The notes under the pieces: model-generated
Told to the model about the DNA's origin: nothing
Database searches by the model: none
The model's input: only the letters and a program-made list of their open reading frames with translations
Source: Naumannella halotolerans
Lineage (GTDB): Bacteria; Actinomycetota; Actinomycetes; Propionibacteriales; Propionibacteriaceae
Assembly: GCF_004364645.1 (NCBI RefSeq)
Contig: NZ_SOAW01000001.1
Location: 372,001 to 436,000 of the forward strand
Length of the DNA stretch: 64,000 nt
Direction of reading: 5' to 3'
Made by a program: the position numbers and the translations under genes
Shown: in pieces, positions 17,044 to 25,669 of the stretch
Numbering within the stretch: the first letter of the stretch is position 1
Layout of the letters: every line of letters starts with the position of its first letter

Positions 17044-19197
17044 TCAGGCGGGGCCGGGTTCGGATCGGGCGGGGCGCCAGCGGCCGGGGGAGTCGACGTC
17101 GATCGTGACCAGCCGCTGGGTCGGCCGGGTCAGCGCGACGTACAGCACCCGGATCCCGCCGGGGGACTCGGCGACGATCTCGTCCGGGGCGACCACCACG
17201 GCGGCGTCGTACTCCAGGCCCTTGGCCTCCAATGGCGAGACGACGACGAGTCGCCGCCCGAGTTCGCGCCCGACCGACCCGTCCAGGGCGGTACGCAGCT
17301 GCGTCAGCCTCGACGGCGGTGCGATCACCCCGATGGTGCCCTCCACCTGGGCGGTCAGGTCGGTGATCACGTCGAGCAGGGTGGGCACCAGCTCGGCGCC
17401 GGTGGTGGCCAGCAGGGTCGGCGCGACACCGGTCCGGCGTACCGCATCGGGCAGATCGGCATCGGGTACGTCGCTACGCACCACCTTGGCGGCCAGCTCG
17501 AACACCTCGGCCGGCGAGCGGTAGTTGGTGCTCATCCGGAACCGGCGCGAGGGTCCACGCCCGATCAGCTCGTTGATCGCCTGGTCGGTCTCGGCGCGAT
17601 CGGGCCAGGAGCTCTGTGCCGGATCGCCGACGATCGTCCAGGAGGCGCCACCACCGCGGCGGCGCAGCATCCGCCACTGCATCGGCGTGATGTCCTGTGC
17701 CTCGTCGAGCAGGATGTGGGCGAAGCTGTCATGGGTGTCGGCGTTCGGATCGATCTCCCGGTTGCGGGACAGCCGGTCGGCGGTGGTCACCAATTCGGCC
17801 TGCCGGGTGTCGCTGAAGCTGACCGCATTGTCCTCATCGGGTTCGGCCTCGGGGACCGGGCCGAGGATCGTGGTCAGCTCGTCCAACAAGGCGATGTCGT
17901 CCACGGTCCAGGCAGTCTCGGCGGCATAGACAGCCGACAGCAACTCGATCTCGGCGGTGCTCAGACGGTCCCGCCCGGCCAGTGCCGCGCGGGCCGGGTC
18001 GGCCAACCGGCGCAACACCTGCATCGCGGTCAGCGGTGGCCACCACTGGGCGATGAAGTCCCGGTACGCCGAGGAGGAGGTGACCAGATCGTCGAACGCC
18101 TCGCGTTCCAGTTCGGCCGCCTCGGGGCCCCGGTCGAGGGCGCTCCAGCGTCGCCAGAGGGTCTCCAGCAGCGCCGACTCGGCCTCCCGCAGTGACTGGT
18201 TGTAACGGCGCTGGCGAAGGATCTGGCGACGGATCCGGGTCAGCTCCTCGGCGCCGAGGATCAGCACCTCACCCTTGACGCTGACCCGTAACCGCGGCGG
18301 CTCGGTCGCGTTCGGGTCGGCACTGTCCAGCAGGGATCGCAGCACCGGCACCATCCGCAGGCTGCCCTTGATCCGGTGCACCTGCGGTGGGTCGGTCACC
18401 GAGGCGGAGAATCCGAGGGAGTCCACGGCCACCGCACCGATCGAGCGCAGGGTGACCGCATCCTCACCCAGCGAGGGCAGGACCCGTTCGATGTAGTTCA
18501 TGAAGACCTGGCTGGGCCCGACCACCAGCACACCACCGGATTCGAACCGACGCCGGTTGGAGTACAGCAGGTAGGCCGCACGGTGCAGGGCGACCACGGT
18601 CTTGCCGGTGCCCGGACCGCCGCTGATGATCGTCGCCCCCGAGTAGGGGGCGCGGATGGCCTCATCCTGTTCGGCCTGGATGGTGGCCACGATGTCCTTC
18701 ATCTGGCTGCCCCGGGCGCGGCTCAGTGCCGCCATCAATGCGCCCTCACCGAGCACCACCAGGTCGGTGTCGCTGTCGGTGTCGAGCAAATCGTCCTCGA
18801 TCCCGATCACCTTCTCGCCCCGTGAGCGCAGCACCCGGCGGCGGATCACCTCCATCGGATCGGCCGGGGTGGCACGGTAGAACGGTTCGGCAGCCCGTGC
18901 CCGCCAGTCGATCACCAACGGTTCGTAATCGGCGTCGCGGACACCGATCCGGCCGATGTAGCGGATCTCACCGTCGGTCCGGTCCAGCCGGCCGAAGACC
19001 AGGCCCTCGTGCTCGGCGTCGAGGGTGGCCAGACGTTTGGCGGCCTGGAAGGCGAAGACGTCCCGCTCGTACATCCCGGTACCGTCCTCGTCGCGGACGA
19101 AGTTGTTCCGGTCGGTGCGGTACAACGCCTGGCCCTCGGTGGCCACCTGACGGGCCGATCGGGCAGCCGCCGACAGTCGGTCGTAGACCTTGTCCAC
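17044..19197 (-). CDS. helD: HelD-like UvrD/Rep-family helicase (RNA polymerase recycling factor)
   Basis: From GTG at 19197 the product is 717 residues: Walker A GGPGTGKT near 191, the DEAQD helicase motif in ILLDEAQDITPMQWRM, and VVVSPLEAKGLEYDAAVV with YVALTRPTQRL near the C terminus. The order matches actinobacterial HelD, an ATPase that removes stalled RNA polymerase from DNA. The N-terminal coiled coil is cut by the GTG: in-frame codons upstream read ALERELASEQAHV, typical HelD sequence, yet no ATG, GTG or TTG precedes them before the stop at 19300. A CTG at 19257 has a good AAGGA site, or one extra G in the run at 19281-19284 would connect an ATG at 19307. Confidence 0.9.
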   Translation of the reverse strand: MDKVYDRLSAAARSARQVATEGQALYRTDRNNFVRDEDGTGMYERDVFAFQAAKRLATLDAEHEGLVFGRLDRTDGEIRYIGRIGVRDADYEPLVIDWRARAAEPFYRATPADPMEVIRRRVLRSRGEKVIGIEDDLLDTDSDTDLVVLGEGALMAALSRARGSQMKDIVATIQAEQDEAIRAPYSGATIISGGPGTGKTVVALHRAAYLLYSNRRRFESGGVLVVGPSQVFMNYIERVLPSLGEDAVTLRSIGAVAVDSLGFSASVTDPPQVHRIKGSLRMVPVLRSLLDSADPNATEPPRLRVSVKGEVLILGAEELTRIRRQILRQRRYNQSLREAESALLETLWRRWSALDRGPEAAELEREAFDDLVTSSSAYRDFIAQWWPPLTAMQVLRRLADPARAALAGRDRLSTAEIELLSAVYAAETAWTVDDIALLDELTTILGPVPEAEPDEDNAVSFSDTRQAELVTTADRLSRNREIDPNADTHDSFAHILLDEAQDITPMQWRMLRRRGGGASWTIVGDPAQSSWPDRAETDQAINELIGRGPSRRFRMSTNYRSPAEVFELAAKVVRSDVPDADLPDAVRRTGVAPTLLATTGAELVPTLLDVITDLTAQVEGTIGVIAPPSRLTQLRTALDGSVGRELGRRLVVVSPLEAKGLEYDAAVVVAPDEIVAESPGGIRVLYVALTRPTQRLVTIDVDSPGRWRPARSEPGPA

Positions 19198-19423
19198 GTG
19201 GGCCTGCTCGGACGCCAGTTCGCGCTCCAGCGCTTCGGTCGCGTGCTGCGAGTTCAGTGCTCGGTCCTTCTTCCCGGCTGCCCCTTCGGACAGGGCAATT
19301 CAGACATACGATTCTACGTCGTTGCGCAAGCGAATCGGTGTCGCCCGCGACACGGAATGGTGACGATCTTGCGTGCTTGTCGCGTCGAAACGGTCGGGGA
19401 CCGGTCGATCGAGGCGGAGCAGG

Positions 19424-20434
19424 TCAGATCAGGCGGCGACGCGGGGTGGCCTTGCGTACCGGTCGGATGTCCTCGCCGGTCCGATGGGAGTGGACGGCAT
19501 AGGCCGCGACCGCCGCCGACATCAACTGTGCCCAGGGCTCGCTGCCGGCCCGGGTACGCGGGCCGGCGTAGTAGCGCCCGGGCTCGCGGGTGGTCGGTTC
19601 CAGAACCACCCAGGTCCGTCGGCCCCGCCAGTCGATCCGATCACCTCCGGTGCAGTCGACGACGGCCGCCGCGGCCAGCTCGGCGGGGGTGACGGTCGAC
19701 GGGGAGTCGATCGCCGACCCCAGTCGTAGCTCCACCCCGCGTTTGTCCAGCCGGCGCCGCAGCAGGCCGACCAATGCCTGGTTGTCGGTACGTCCGTGGG
19801 CATCGACGAGCTGCCAGCGGCCGAAGGTACGGCGGATGCTGTGCCGGGTGGCGTACCAGCCGGGGAGCCATCGGGGGTCGGCGTCGTGCTCGGCGGCGAT
19901 CGCGGTGAGGAGTTCAGCCAGGCCGTCGTGGTGCAGAGCCGCCGCCAGATCGGCCAGACTCCTGCGCCAGCCGATGGCCTGTCGGGTACGCCGGTCCAGC
20001 CGCGGGTCGGACAGTTCGGACTCGATCCCCAGCGGTCGCATCGCCTGCCAGACCTGATCGGTGGAGTCGAGGAAGTCCTGCCAGCGGCGGGCGACGGGCT
20101 CACCCCATCGGGTACCCAAGGTCTCCCACTGCTCGCCCCGGCTGTGCGGCAGCAACAGCACCCCGTAGTCGGTCGGCGGCGCAGGTCGCCACTGCAGACC
20201 GAGGGTTTGCAGTTCCAGGTCCAGCGGACGTCCGGACTTGCGGAAGCTGTCCCGCCAGGCGGCGGGCAGGTCGATCACCGAGGGGGCGAGGGCGCTGATC
20301 CGGTCGCGGCGTTCGTGCAGCACCACCCGGTGACCGACCAGGGCCAACCGGCCGGCGACGGCGAGCCCGGCCAGCGAGGCGCCGATCACGACCACCGGAA
20401 CCCGTCGACCGATCGGTACTGCCGGCACACCCAT
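19424..20434 (-). CDS. FAD-dependent oxidoreductase of unknown substrate
   Basis: The 336-residue protein begins with a dinucleotide fold, VVVIGASLAGLAVAGRL, with Gly18, Ser20 and Gly23 and an acidic Glu41 at the end of the second strand, typical of FAD-binding amine-oxidase or phytoene-desaturase relatives. A late DCTGGDR segment is consistent with the second FAD contact. It is shorter than CrtI enzymes of about 500 residues. No partner gene indicates a pathway. It is divergent from ppc; only about 90 bp separate the starts. Confidence 0.65.
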   Translation of the reverse strand: MGVPAVPIGRRVPVVVIGASLAGLAVAGRLALVGHRVVLHERRDRISALAPSVIDLPAAWRDSFRKSGRPLDLELQTLGLQWRPAPPTDYGVLLLPHSRGEQWETLGTRWGEPVARRWQDFLDSTDQVWQAMRPLGIESELSDPRLDRRTRQAIGWRRSLADLAAALHHDGLAELLTAIAAEHDADPRWLPGWYATRHSIRRTFGRWQLVDAHGRTDNQALVGLLRRRLDKRGVELRLGSAIDSPSTVTPAELAAAAVVDCTGGDRIDWRGRRTWVVLEPTTREPGRYYAGPRTRAGSEPWAQLMSAAVAAYAVHSHRTGEDIRPVRKATPRRRLI

Positions 20435-20525
20435 GAGTCGGATCCTACGGTCCGCTGCGCTCGGGGACGGTCCTGCGTCCCGGAACCGTCACCGGGCCAC
20501 GGTTTGTCTCGCTAGGGTGCTGGTC

Positions 20526-23114
20526 ATGAGCGAACGGGACGAACTGCCCGCTGCACTGCGACGCGATGTGCGCCTGTTGAGCACGATGCTCGGCCAGATC
20601 CTGACCGAGGCGGTCGGCGAGGATCTGCTCGCCGATGTCGAACAGTTGCGCACCCTGGCCATCAGTGGCGAGATCGAGCAGGCCGAGGAGGTGGTCGCCG
20701 GTTGGACCGATGAACGCGCCGAACAGGTGGCCCGGGCGTTCACCGCGTACTTCCACCTGGCCAATCTTGCCGAGGAGCAGCATCGTCTTCGGGTGCTGGC
20801 CGAACGCGATGCCAGTGGTACGGCGCATGATGCCGACAGCTACCCGGCCGCCTGGTCCGACCTGGTTTCGGAGGTGGGCAAGGAGGAGGCCGATCGCCGA
20901 CTGGCCGGGCTCGAGTTCCGGCCGGTCTTCACCGCCCATCCGACCGAGGCCCGACGTCGTGCGGTGGCCAGCGCGATCCGCCGGATCAGTGCCCTGCTCG
21001 CGCGTCGCGACGATCCCCGGGTGCGTGGTCGCAACGCCGATGATCTTGACCGACAGCTGCTGGCCGAGATCGACCTCCTCTGGCGGACCGCGCCGCTGCG
21101 CTCGACCAAACCCTCGCCGACCGATGAGGTACGCACGGCGATGTCGATCTTCGACAACACGCTGTTCGAGGTCGTACCGAAGATCTACCGGACGCTGGAT
21201 GCGACGGTGCTGGGGGAACGTACCGGGACCGCGGCTCCGGTGGCGCCGGCCTTCCTCCGCCTGGGCTGTTGGATCGGCGGTGATCGGGACGGCAACCCCC
21301 ATGTCACCGCCAAGGTCACCCGCCAGGCTGCCCGGATCGCCAGTGACCACGTCCTGCGCGGGTTGGAGAACGCCACCTTGCGGATCGGCCGGTCGCTGAC
21401 CGCCGCGCAGACCGATGCACCGGCCAGCAAGGAGCTGAAGGCGTTGTTGCGCGCCCAGTCCGGTCTGGCCGAGGAACTGGCCACCGAGATCGCCGAACGC
21501 AGTCCGGAGGAACCCCACCGGCAGGCGTTGCTGTTCTTCGTCGAACGCCTGCAGGCGACCCGGTTGCGCAATGCCGATCTTGCCTATGCCGACGCCGAGG
21601 AGTTCCTGGCCGAACTCCGTACCGTCCAGGACTCCTTGTCCACACATGATCCGCGCAGCGCCTGGGGCAGTGTGCAGGACCTGATCTGGCAGACCGAGAC
21701 CTTCGGCTTCCACCTGGCCGAGTTCGAGATTCGCCAGCACTCCAAGGTGCATCGGCAGGCGTTGGAAGAACTCGACGCCGGGGTCGAACCGTCGGAGATG
21801 ACGATCGAGGTGCTGGACACCCTGCGGGTGCTCGGGCGGATCCAGAAGCGGTTCGGTACCTCAGCCGCTCGTCGCTACATCATCTCCTTCACCCAGTCCG
21901 CCGATGATCTTGCGGCGGTGATCCGGCTCGCGGAGTATGCCTTCGAGGGTGAGGAACTGCCGGTGATCGACGTGATCCCGCTGTTCGAGACCTATGACGA
22001 CCTGCAGGCGAGCACCGGCATCCTCGACGAGTTGATCACCATGCCGCACACCCGGCAGCGGCTGGCGGAGAACGGTCGGCGGCTGGAGGTGATGCTCGGA
22101 TACTCCGACTCCTCGAAGGACGTCGGCCCGGTCTCGGCGACCCTCGCGCTCTACGACGCGCAGGCCCGGATCGCTTCCTGGGCGCAGGCGAACGACATTG
22201 CGCTGACCCTCTTCCACGGTCGCGGCGGTGCGCTCGGCCGCGGTGGCGGACCGGCCAACCAGGCGGTCCTCGCACAACCCCCGGGTTCGGTCGAGGGCAG
22301 GTTCAAACTGACCGAACAGGGGGAGGTGATCTTCGCCCGCTACGGTGACCAGACGATCGCCCAGCGCCATGTGGAGCAGGTCTCCTCGGCCACCTTGCGC
22401 CAGGGCGCTCCGTCGATCAGCAAGCGCAATGCCGACTCCGCGGAACGTTTCGCGCCGATGGCCGAGACGATGGACCGCGCCTCCCGTACCCGCTTCTACG
22501 ACCTGGTGAAGTCGGAGGGGTTCGCGCCCTGGTTCGCCCAGGTCACCCCGCAGGAGGAGGTCGGCTGGCTCTCCCTGGGATCGCGACCGGCACGACGCGG
22601 CCTGTCGGTCGAATCGCTGGAGGATCTCCGGGCGATCCCGTGGGTCTTCGCCTGGTCGCAGGCGCGGATCAACCTGACCGGCTGGTTCGGTCTGGGTACG
22701 GCGCTGGCAGCGGTCGGCGAGGAGACCGAGCTGCGGGCCGCCTTCGCCCAGTGGCCGCTGTTCTCGGCGATGATCGAGAACGTCGAGATGTCACTGGCCA
22801 AGACCGACGACCGGATCGCCGAACGTTACCTGGCGTTGGGCGACCGAGATGATCTTGCCGGGCTCGTCCGCGAGGAGATGGCCCTCACCCGGGAATGGGT
22901 GGCGAGGACCACCGGCAAGGAGCTGTTGACCGATCGGCCGGTGCTGCGCCGTGCCGTCGAACTGCGATCGCCCTATGTCGATGCGTTGTCACTGCTGCAG
23001 TTGCGGGCGTTGCGGCGGTTGCGGACCGAGGAGGGGGCAGACGATGCCGCCGCCCGGCGGTTGATGCTGCTGGCCGTCAGCGGTGTCTCCGCCGGTCTGC
23101 AGAACACCGGCTGA
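20526..23114 (+). CDS. ppc: phosphoenolpyruvate carboxylase
   Basis: The 862-residue enzyme carboxylates PEP with bicarbonate to oxaloacetate, an anaplerotic reaction. The catalytic histidine is in FTAHPTEARRR near residue 137, GGDRDGNPHVT and VMLGYSDSSKDVG hold PEP and metal residues, and FHGRGGALGRGGGP is the glycine-rich lid. The C terminus ends QNTG as in the family. TAGGGT at 20513-20518 ends seven bases before the ATG at 20526, so that start is preferred over upstream in-frame codons. The 560-bp region downstream holds only repeats. Confidence 0.97.
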   Translation: MSERDELPAALRRDVRLLSTMLGQILTEAVGEDLLADVEQLRTLAISGEIEQAEEVVAGWTDERAEQVARAFTAYFHLANLAEEQHRLRVLAERDASGTAHDADSYPAAWSDLVSEVGKEEADRRLAGLEFRPVFTAHPTEARRRAVASAIRRISALLARRDDPRVRGRNADDLDRQLLAEIDLLWRTAPLRSTKPSPTDEVRTAMSIFDNTLFEVVPKIYRTLDATVLGERTGTAAPVAPAFLRLGCWIGGDRDGNPHVTAKVTRQAARIASDHVLRGLENATLRIGRSLTAAQTDAPASKELKALLRAQSGLAEELATEIAERSPEEPHRQALLFFVERLQATRLRNADLAYADAEEFLAELRTVQDSLSTHDPRSAWGSVQDLIWQTETFGFHLAEFEIRQHSKVHRQALEELDAGVEPSEMTIEVLDTLRVLGRIQKRFGTSAARRYIISFTQSADDLAAVIRLAEYAFEGEELPVIDVIPLFETYDDLQASTGILDELITMPHTRQRLAENGRRLEVMLGYSDSSKDVGPVSATLALYDAQARIASWAQANDIALTLFHGRGGALGRGGGPANQAVLAQPPGSVEGRFKLTEQGEVIFARYGDQTIAQRHVEQVSSATLRQGAPSISKRNADSAERFAPMAETMDRASRTRFYDLVKSEGFAPWFAQVTPQEEVGWLSLGSRPARRGLSVESLEDLRAIPWVFAWSQARINLTGWFGLGTALAAVGEETELRAAFAQWPLFSAMIENVEMSLAKTDDRIAERYLALGDRDDLAGLVREEMALTREWVARTTGKELLTDRPVLRRAVELRSPYVDALSLLQLRALRRLRTEEGADDAAARRLMLLAVSGVSAGLQNTG

Positions 23115-23184
23115 CCGCGCTTGGAGCCGTTCGATCGGCTCGCCGCACGCCCGGTCGCACGTCGACGGGCTCGGCCCGCGTCTG

Positions 23185-23235
23185 TTCCGCAGCATCTGCA
23201 GCTTTGGCGCGTCGATGGGTGCGTTTCCTGCGGAA
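23185..23235. repeat. 51-bp intergenic inverted repeat, copy B
   Basis: This second copy of the 51-bp family has arms TTCCGCAG and CTGCGGAA and the inner segment GTCGATGGGTGC shared with copy C. It lies 70 bp after the ppc stop, in a 561-bp region (23115-23675) with no credible gene. Confidence 0.8.
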
Positions 23236-23345
23236 CTGTTGCGGCGGGGGCGGGCTGTCCGTACCTCGGAAACCTCAGCGGGTCGGGGCGACCGGCCCGG
23301 CGCCCTCGGCCGAGTAGTCACGGCTGTGGGCTCGCCCGACAACTG

Positions 23346-23396
23346 TTCCGCAGCACCTGCACTTTTCGGGTGTCGATGGGTGCCTTTCCTGTGGAA
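23346..23396. repeat. 51-bp intergenic inverted repeat, copy C
   Basis: This third copy starts 161 bp after the start of copy B in the same gap and orientation. The right arm is CTGTGGAA, one base from the family consensus and still able to pair as G-U in RNA. Confidence 0.8.
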
Positions 23397-23442
23397 CTGA
23401 TGCAGTGGGGTGTACGGCGGAAACCGGGACGGAATCGCGACC

Positions 23443-23535
23443 GGGGTGTCTGTCGGGGTGACGCTGGGGTGTCTGTCGGGGTGACGCTGGGGTGTCTGTC
23501 GGGGTGACGCTGGGGTGTCTGTCGGGGTGGCGTCG
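23443..23535. repeat. tandem repeat, 23-bp unit, four copies
   Basis: The unit GGGGTGTCTGTCGGGGTGA plus CGCT is repeated three times exactly, followed by a fourth, partial copy. Each unit contains two GGGGTG half-repeats. The array lies in the ppc to acyl-CoA synthetase gap, and no reading frame through it looks coding. Confidence 0.85.
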
Positions 23536-23560
23536 GCAGGGGGCATGATGGGCGAGGTAA

Positions 23561-23672
23561 GTCGATGGCGCACCGGTGTCGGTGTGCCGGGAAGTCGAAG
23601 GCGCACGGGTGTCGGTGCGCCGGGGAGTCGAAGGCGCGCCTGAGCGGGTGCGCCGGGAGTCGAAGGGGACAA
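23561..23672. repeat. tandem repeat, 33-bp unit, about 3.4 copies, ending at a start codon
   Basis: Units beginning GTCGAAGGCGCAC and ending GCCGGG start at 23561, 23594 and 23627, and a partial unit starts at 23659. The partial unit reads GTCGAAGGGGACAAG and supplies the Shine-Dalgarno AGGGG of the next gene, so the array forms the whole leader of that gene. Confidence 0.8.
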
Positions 23673-23675
23673 GTG

Positions 23676-25211
23676 GTGAGCAGAACAGAGCAGCTCGTCG
23701 AGGAGTGGCGGTCGGTCTACGAGGCGCCGGAGGCGAACGTTGCCCACCTGTTGTGCGACCGGCACGACCCCGGAGCCATCGCCTTCAGCTTCGTCCACGA
23801 CGACCTTTCCACCACCGACCTGAGCTATGGCGAACTGCGGCACCGATCGGCCAAGCTGGCCACCGTGCTGGCGCAGGCCGGAGTGGGTACGGGTACGCGG
23901 GTGCCGGTGCTGATGGGCAAGCGCCCGGAGTTGATCACCACCTTGTTGGCGATCTGGCGACTGGGTGCGGTGCACGTACCGTTGTTCACCGCCTTCGCCA
24001 CCGGGGCGATCGAACTGCGCGTCGTCGGCTCGGGAGCGAAGCTGGTGATCACCGAACCCGGCCAGCGGCAGAAGCTGGATCCGATCGACGGCATCGAGAT
24101 CCTGCAGACCGGTGAGGAGTGGGAGGCGGCGATCGATGCCGCCACCGAGCAGGAGTCGCCGGTCGCCGCCGGACCGCAGGCCCCGTTCCTGCAGCTCTAC
24201 ACCTCCGGCACCACCGGCAAGCCCAAGGGAGTCCCGGTGCCGGTCCGCGCCCTCGGCGGATTCCACAGCTACCTTCACTTCGGCCTGGACGTGACCGCCG
24301 AGGACGTCTTCTGGAATGCCGCCGACCCCGGCTGGGCCTACGGCCTCTACTACGCGATCGTGGCTCCGATGGTGGCCGGTCGGCGCAGCCTGCTGACCTA
24401 CGCCGGTTTCAGCCCCGAGTTCACCGCGAAGGTGATCAAGGAACACCGGGTCAGCAACTTCGCCGGCGCGCCGACCATGTACCGGTCGATGTCGAAGTCG
24501 GGAAACCTCTCCGGGCTGCAACTGCGACGCGCCTCCTCCGCCGGTGAACCGCTCACCCCCGATGTCGTCGAGTGGGCGGTGCAGGCGCTGGGCACCGAGG
24601 TACGTGACCACTACGGCCAGACCGAGTTGGGCATGGTGATCGGCAACGGTTGGCACCCCGACGTCGCCCGACCGCTGAAGGACGGATCGATGGGCCAGCC
24701 GTTGCCCGGACATGCTGCCGGGGTGGTCGACGGGGTGATCGCGATCGACACCGAGAACAGCCCGCTGCTGTGGTTCACCGGATACCACGGGGCGCCGGAG
24801 CTGACCGCGGGACGATTCAGCGCCGACGGTCGCTGGTACCTCACCGGGGACACCGGCCGGGTCGACGACGACGGGTACTTCTTCTTCACCGCCCGGGACG
24901 ACGACCTGATCCTCGCCGCCGGGTACCGGATCGGACCGTTCGACGTCGAGAGCGTCCTGATCACCCACCCCTCGGTCGCCGATGTGGCGGTGGTCGGACT
25001 GCCCGATCCCGAGGGCATTCGCGGAGAGGTGGTCGCAGCCTTCGTCGTGCTCACCGACCCGTCCGGGGCATCGGATGAACTGGCCACCGAGTTGCAGGTA
25101 CTGGTGCGTGACACCTACTCCAAACACGCCTATCCGCGAGCAGTGAGTTTCGTCGAGTCACTGCCGAAGACGCCGAGCGGCAAGATCCAGCGCTACCTGT
25201 TGCGGAAATGA
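23676..25211 (+). CDS. AMP-forming acyl-CoA synthetase (acetate/propionate/medium-chain type)
   Basis: The 511-residue adenylate-forming enzyme activates a carboxylic acid with ATP and CoA. The phosphate loop YTSGTTGKPKGVP is near residue 175, YGQTELGM near 311 is motif A5, and YLTGDTGRVDDDGYFFF and RIGPFDVESVLITHP form the hinge and C-terminal domain. The acylation-inhibition lysine is in PKTPSGKIQRYLLR at the end. Size and motifs fit the ACSM/acetyl-CoA synthetase branch. GTG at 23676 has AGGGG seven bases upstream; GTG at 23673 is an alternative. The reading frame extends back through the 33-bp repeats, but that Cys/Arg-rich stretch is unlikely to be translated. Confidence 0.88.
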   Translation: MSRTEQLVEEWRSVYEAPEANVAHLLCDRHDPGAIAFSFVHDDLSTTDLSYGELRHRSAKLATVLAQAGVGTGTRVPVLMGKRPELITTLLAIWRLGAVHVPLFTAFATGAIELRVVGSGAKLVITEPGQRQKLDPIDGIEILQTGEEWEAAIDAATEQESPVAAGPQAPFLQLYTSGTTGKPKGVPVPVRALGGFHSYLHFGLDVTAEDVFWNAADPGWAYGLYYAIVAPMVAGRRSLLTYAGFSPEFTAKVIKEHRVSNFAGAPTMYRSMSKSGNLSGLQLRRASSAGEPLTPDVVEWAVQALGTEVRDHYGQTELGMVIGNGWHPDVARPLKDGSMGQPLPGHAAGVVDGVIAIDTENSPLLWFTGYHGAPELTAGRFSADGRWYLTGDTGRVDDDGYFFFTARDDDLILAAGYRIGPFDVESVLITHPSVADVAVVGLPDPEGIRGEVVAAFVVLTDPSGASDELATELQVLVRDTYSKHAYPRAVSFVESLPKTPSGKIQRYLLRK

Positions 25212-25268
25212 TCATCCGGCCGAACTCCTCTCTTCCCTGGCAGTGCCGGATGCGCTAGACAGGAAGTG

Positions 25269-25355
25269 GTGATCGGGACCCCCCGGTCAGCACGCCGGGC
25301 AACTGGTGCCCGGACCGCGGCCCGCCGGGCCGCCGAACCCCCAGGAGGCAAGTGA
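25269..25355 (+). CDS. possible 28-residue Arg-rich leader peptide, leaderless
   Basis: TAGACA at 25256-25261 ends seven bases before a GTG at 25269, the same geometry as the leaderless genes in this window. The frame encodes 28 residues with seven Arg, one Lys and one acidic residue (MIGTPRSARRATGARTAARR, then AAEPPGGK) and stops at TGA 25353-25355, which overlaps the ATG of the acidic repeat protein (TGATG). The AGGAGG site of the next gene lies within its last codons. Codon use is only moderately coding-like, so translation is a hypothesis. Confidence 0.3.
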   Translation: MIGTPRSARRATGARTAARRAAEPPGGK

Positions 25356-25669
25356 TGAGTGACTTCGAGACCGAGAACACCGGCACCGAGGGACCGGCCG
25401 ATGGTGGCGCCGAGGGTGTTCCCGGGGTGCATGACGGTGGTGCCGACGGCGGCGCGGAGGGACCGGCCGATGGTGGCGCCGAGGGTGTTCCCGGGGTGCA
25501 TGACGGTGGTGCCGACGGCGGCGCGGAGGGACCGGCCGATGGTGGCGCCGAGGGTGTTCCCGGGGTGCATGACGGTGGTGCCGACGGCGGTGCGGAGGGT
25601 CCGGCCGATGGTGGCGCCGAGGGTGTTCCCGGGGTGCATGACGGTGGTGCCGACGGAAGCGCCGAGTGA
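25355..25669 (+). CDS. acidic protein made of four 23-residue repeats
   Basis: The 104-residue protein has the leader MSDFETENTGT, then four near-identical repeats beginning EGPADGGAEGVPGVHDGG and ending ADGGA, and one final Glu. It contains no Lys or Arg, about a third of the residues are Asp or Glu, and each repeat has exactly one His, flanked as GVHDGG. VPGV recalls elastin-like sequence. There is no signal peptide or hydrophobic segment. AGGAGG sits six bases before the ATG. The stop overlaps the start of the JmjC/cupin oxygenase gene by GTGA, so the two are co-translated; a substrate-enzyme relationship is therefore plausible but unproven. I do not recognise a family. Confidence 0.75.
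   Translation: MSDFETENTGTEGPADGGAEGVPGVHDGGADGGAEGPADGGAEGVPGVHDGGADGGAEGPADGGAEGVPGVHDGGADGGAEGPADGGAEGVPGVHDGGADGSAE
25388..25663 (+). repeat. 69-bp coding tandem repeat, four copies
   Basis: Four in-frame 69-bp units encode the 23-residue repeats of the acidic protein. They are almost identical at the DNA level, with only a few silent or conservative changes mainly in the last unit, so the array is recent or kept uniform by recombination. Confidence 0.95.

Noticed and set aside
23115-23442. Reading frames through the ppc downstream region, such as a Ser/Arg/Cys-rich 128-residue frame
   Set aside because: They pass through both inverted repeats and the tandem array, have no RBS, and show no domain.
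23443-23672. Tandem arrays considered as a CRISPR
   Set aside because: Units are contiguous with no spacers, and no cas genes are present in the window.
25388-25663. Four 69-bp repeats considered as a CRISPR or non-coding satellite
   Set aside because: The units are in frame in a gene with AGGAGG and a start codon, have no spacers, and overlap the next gene by GTGA.
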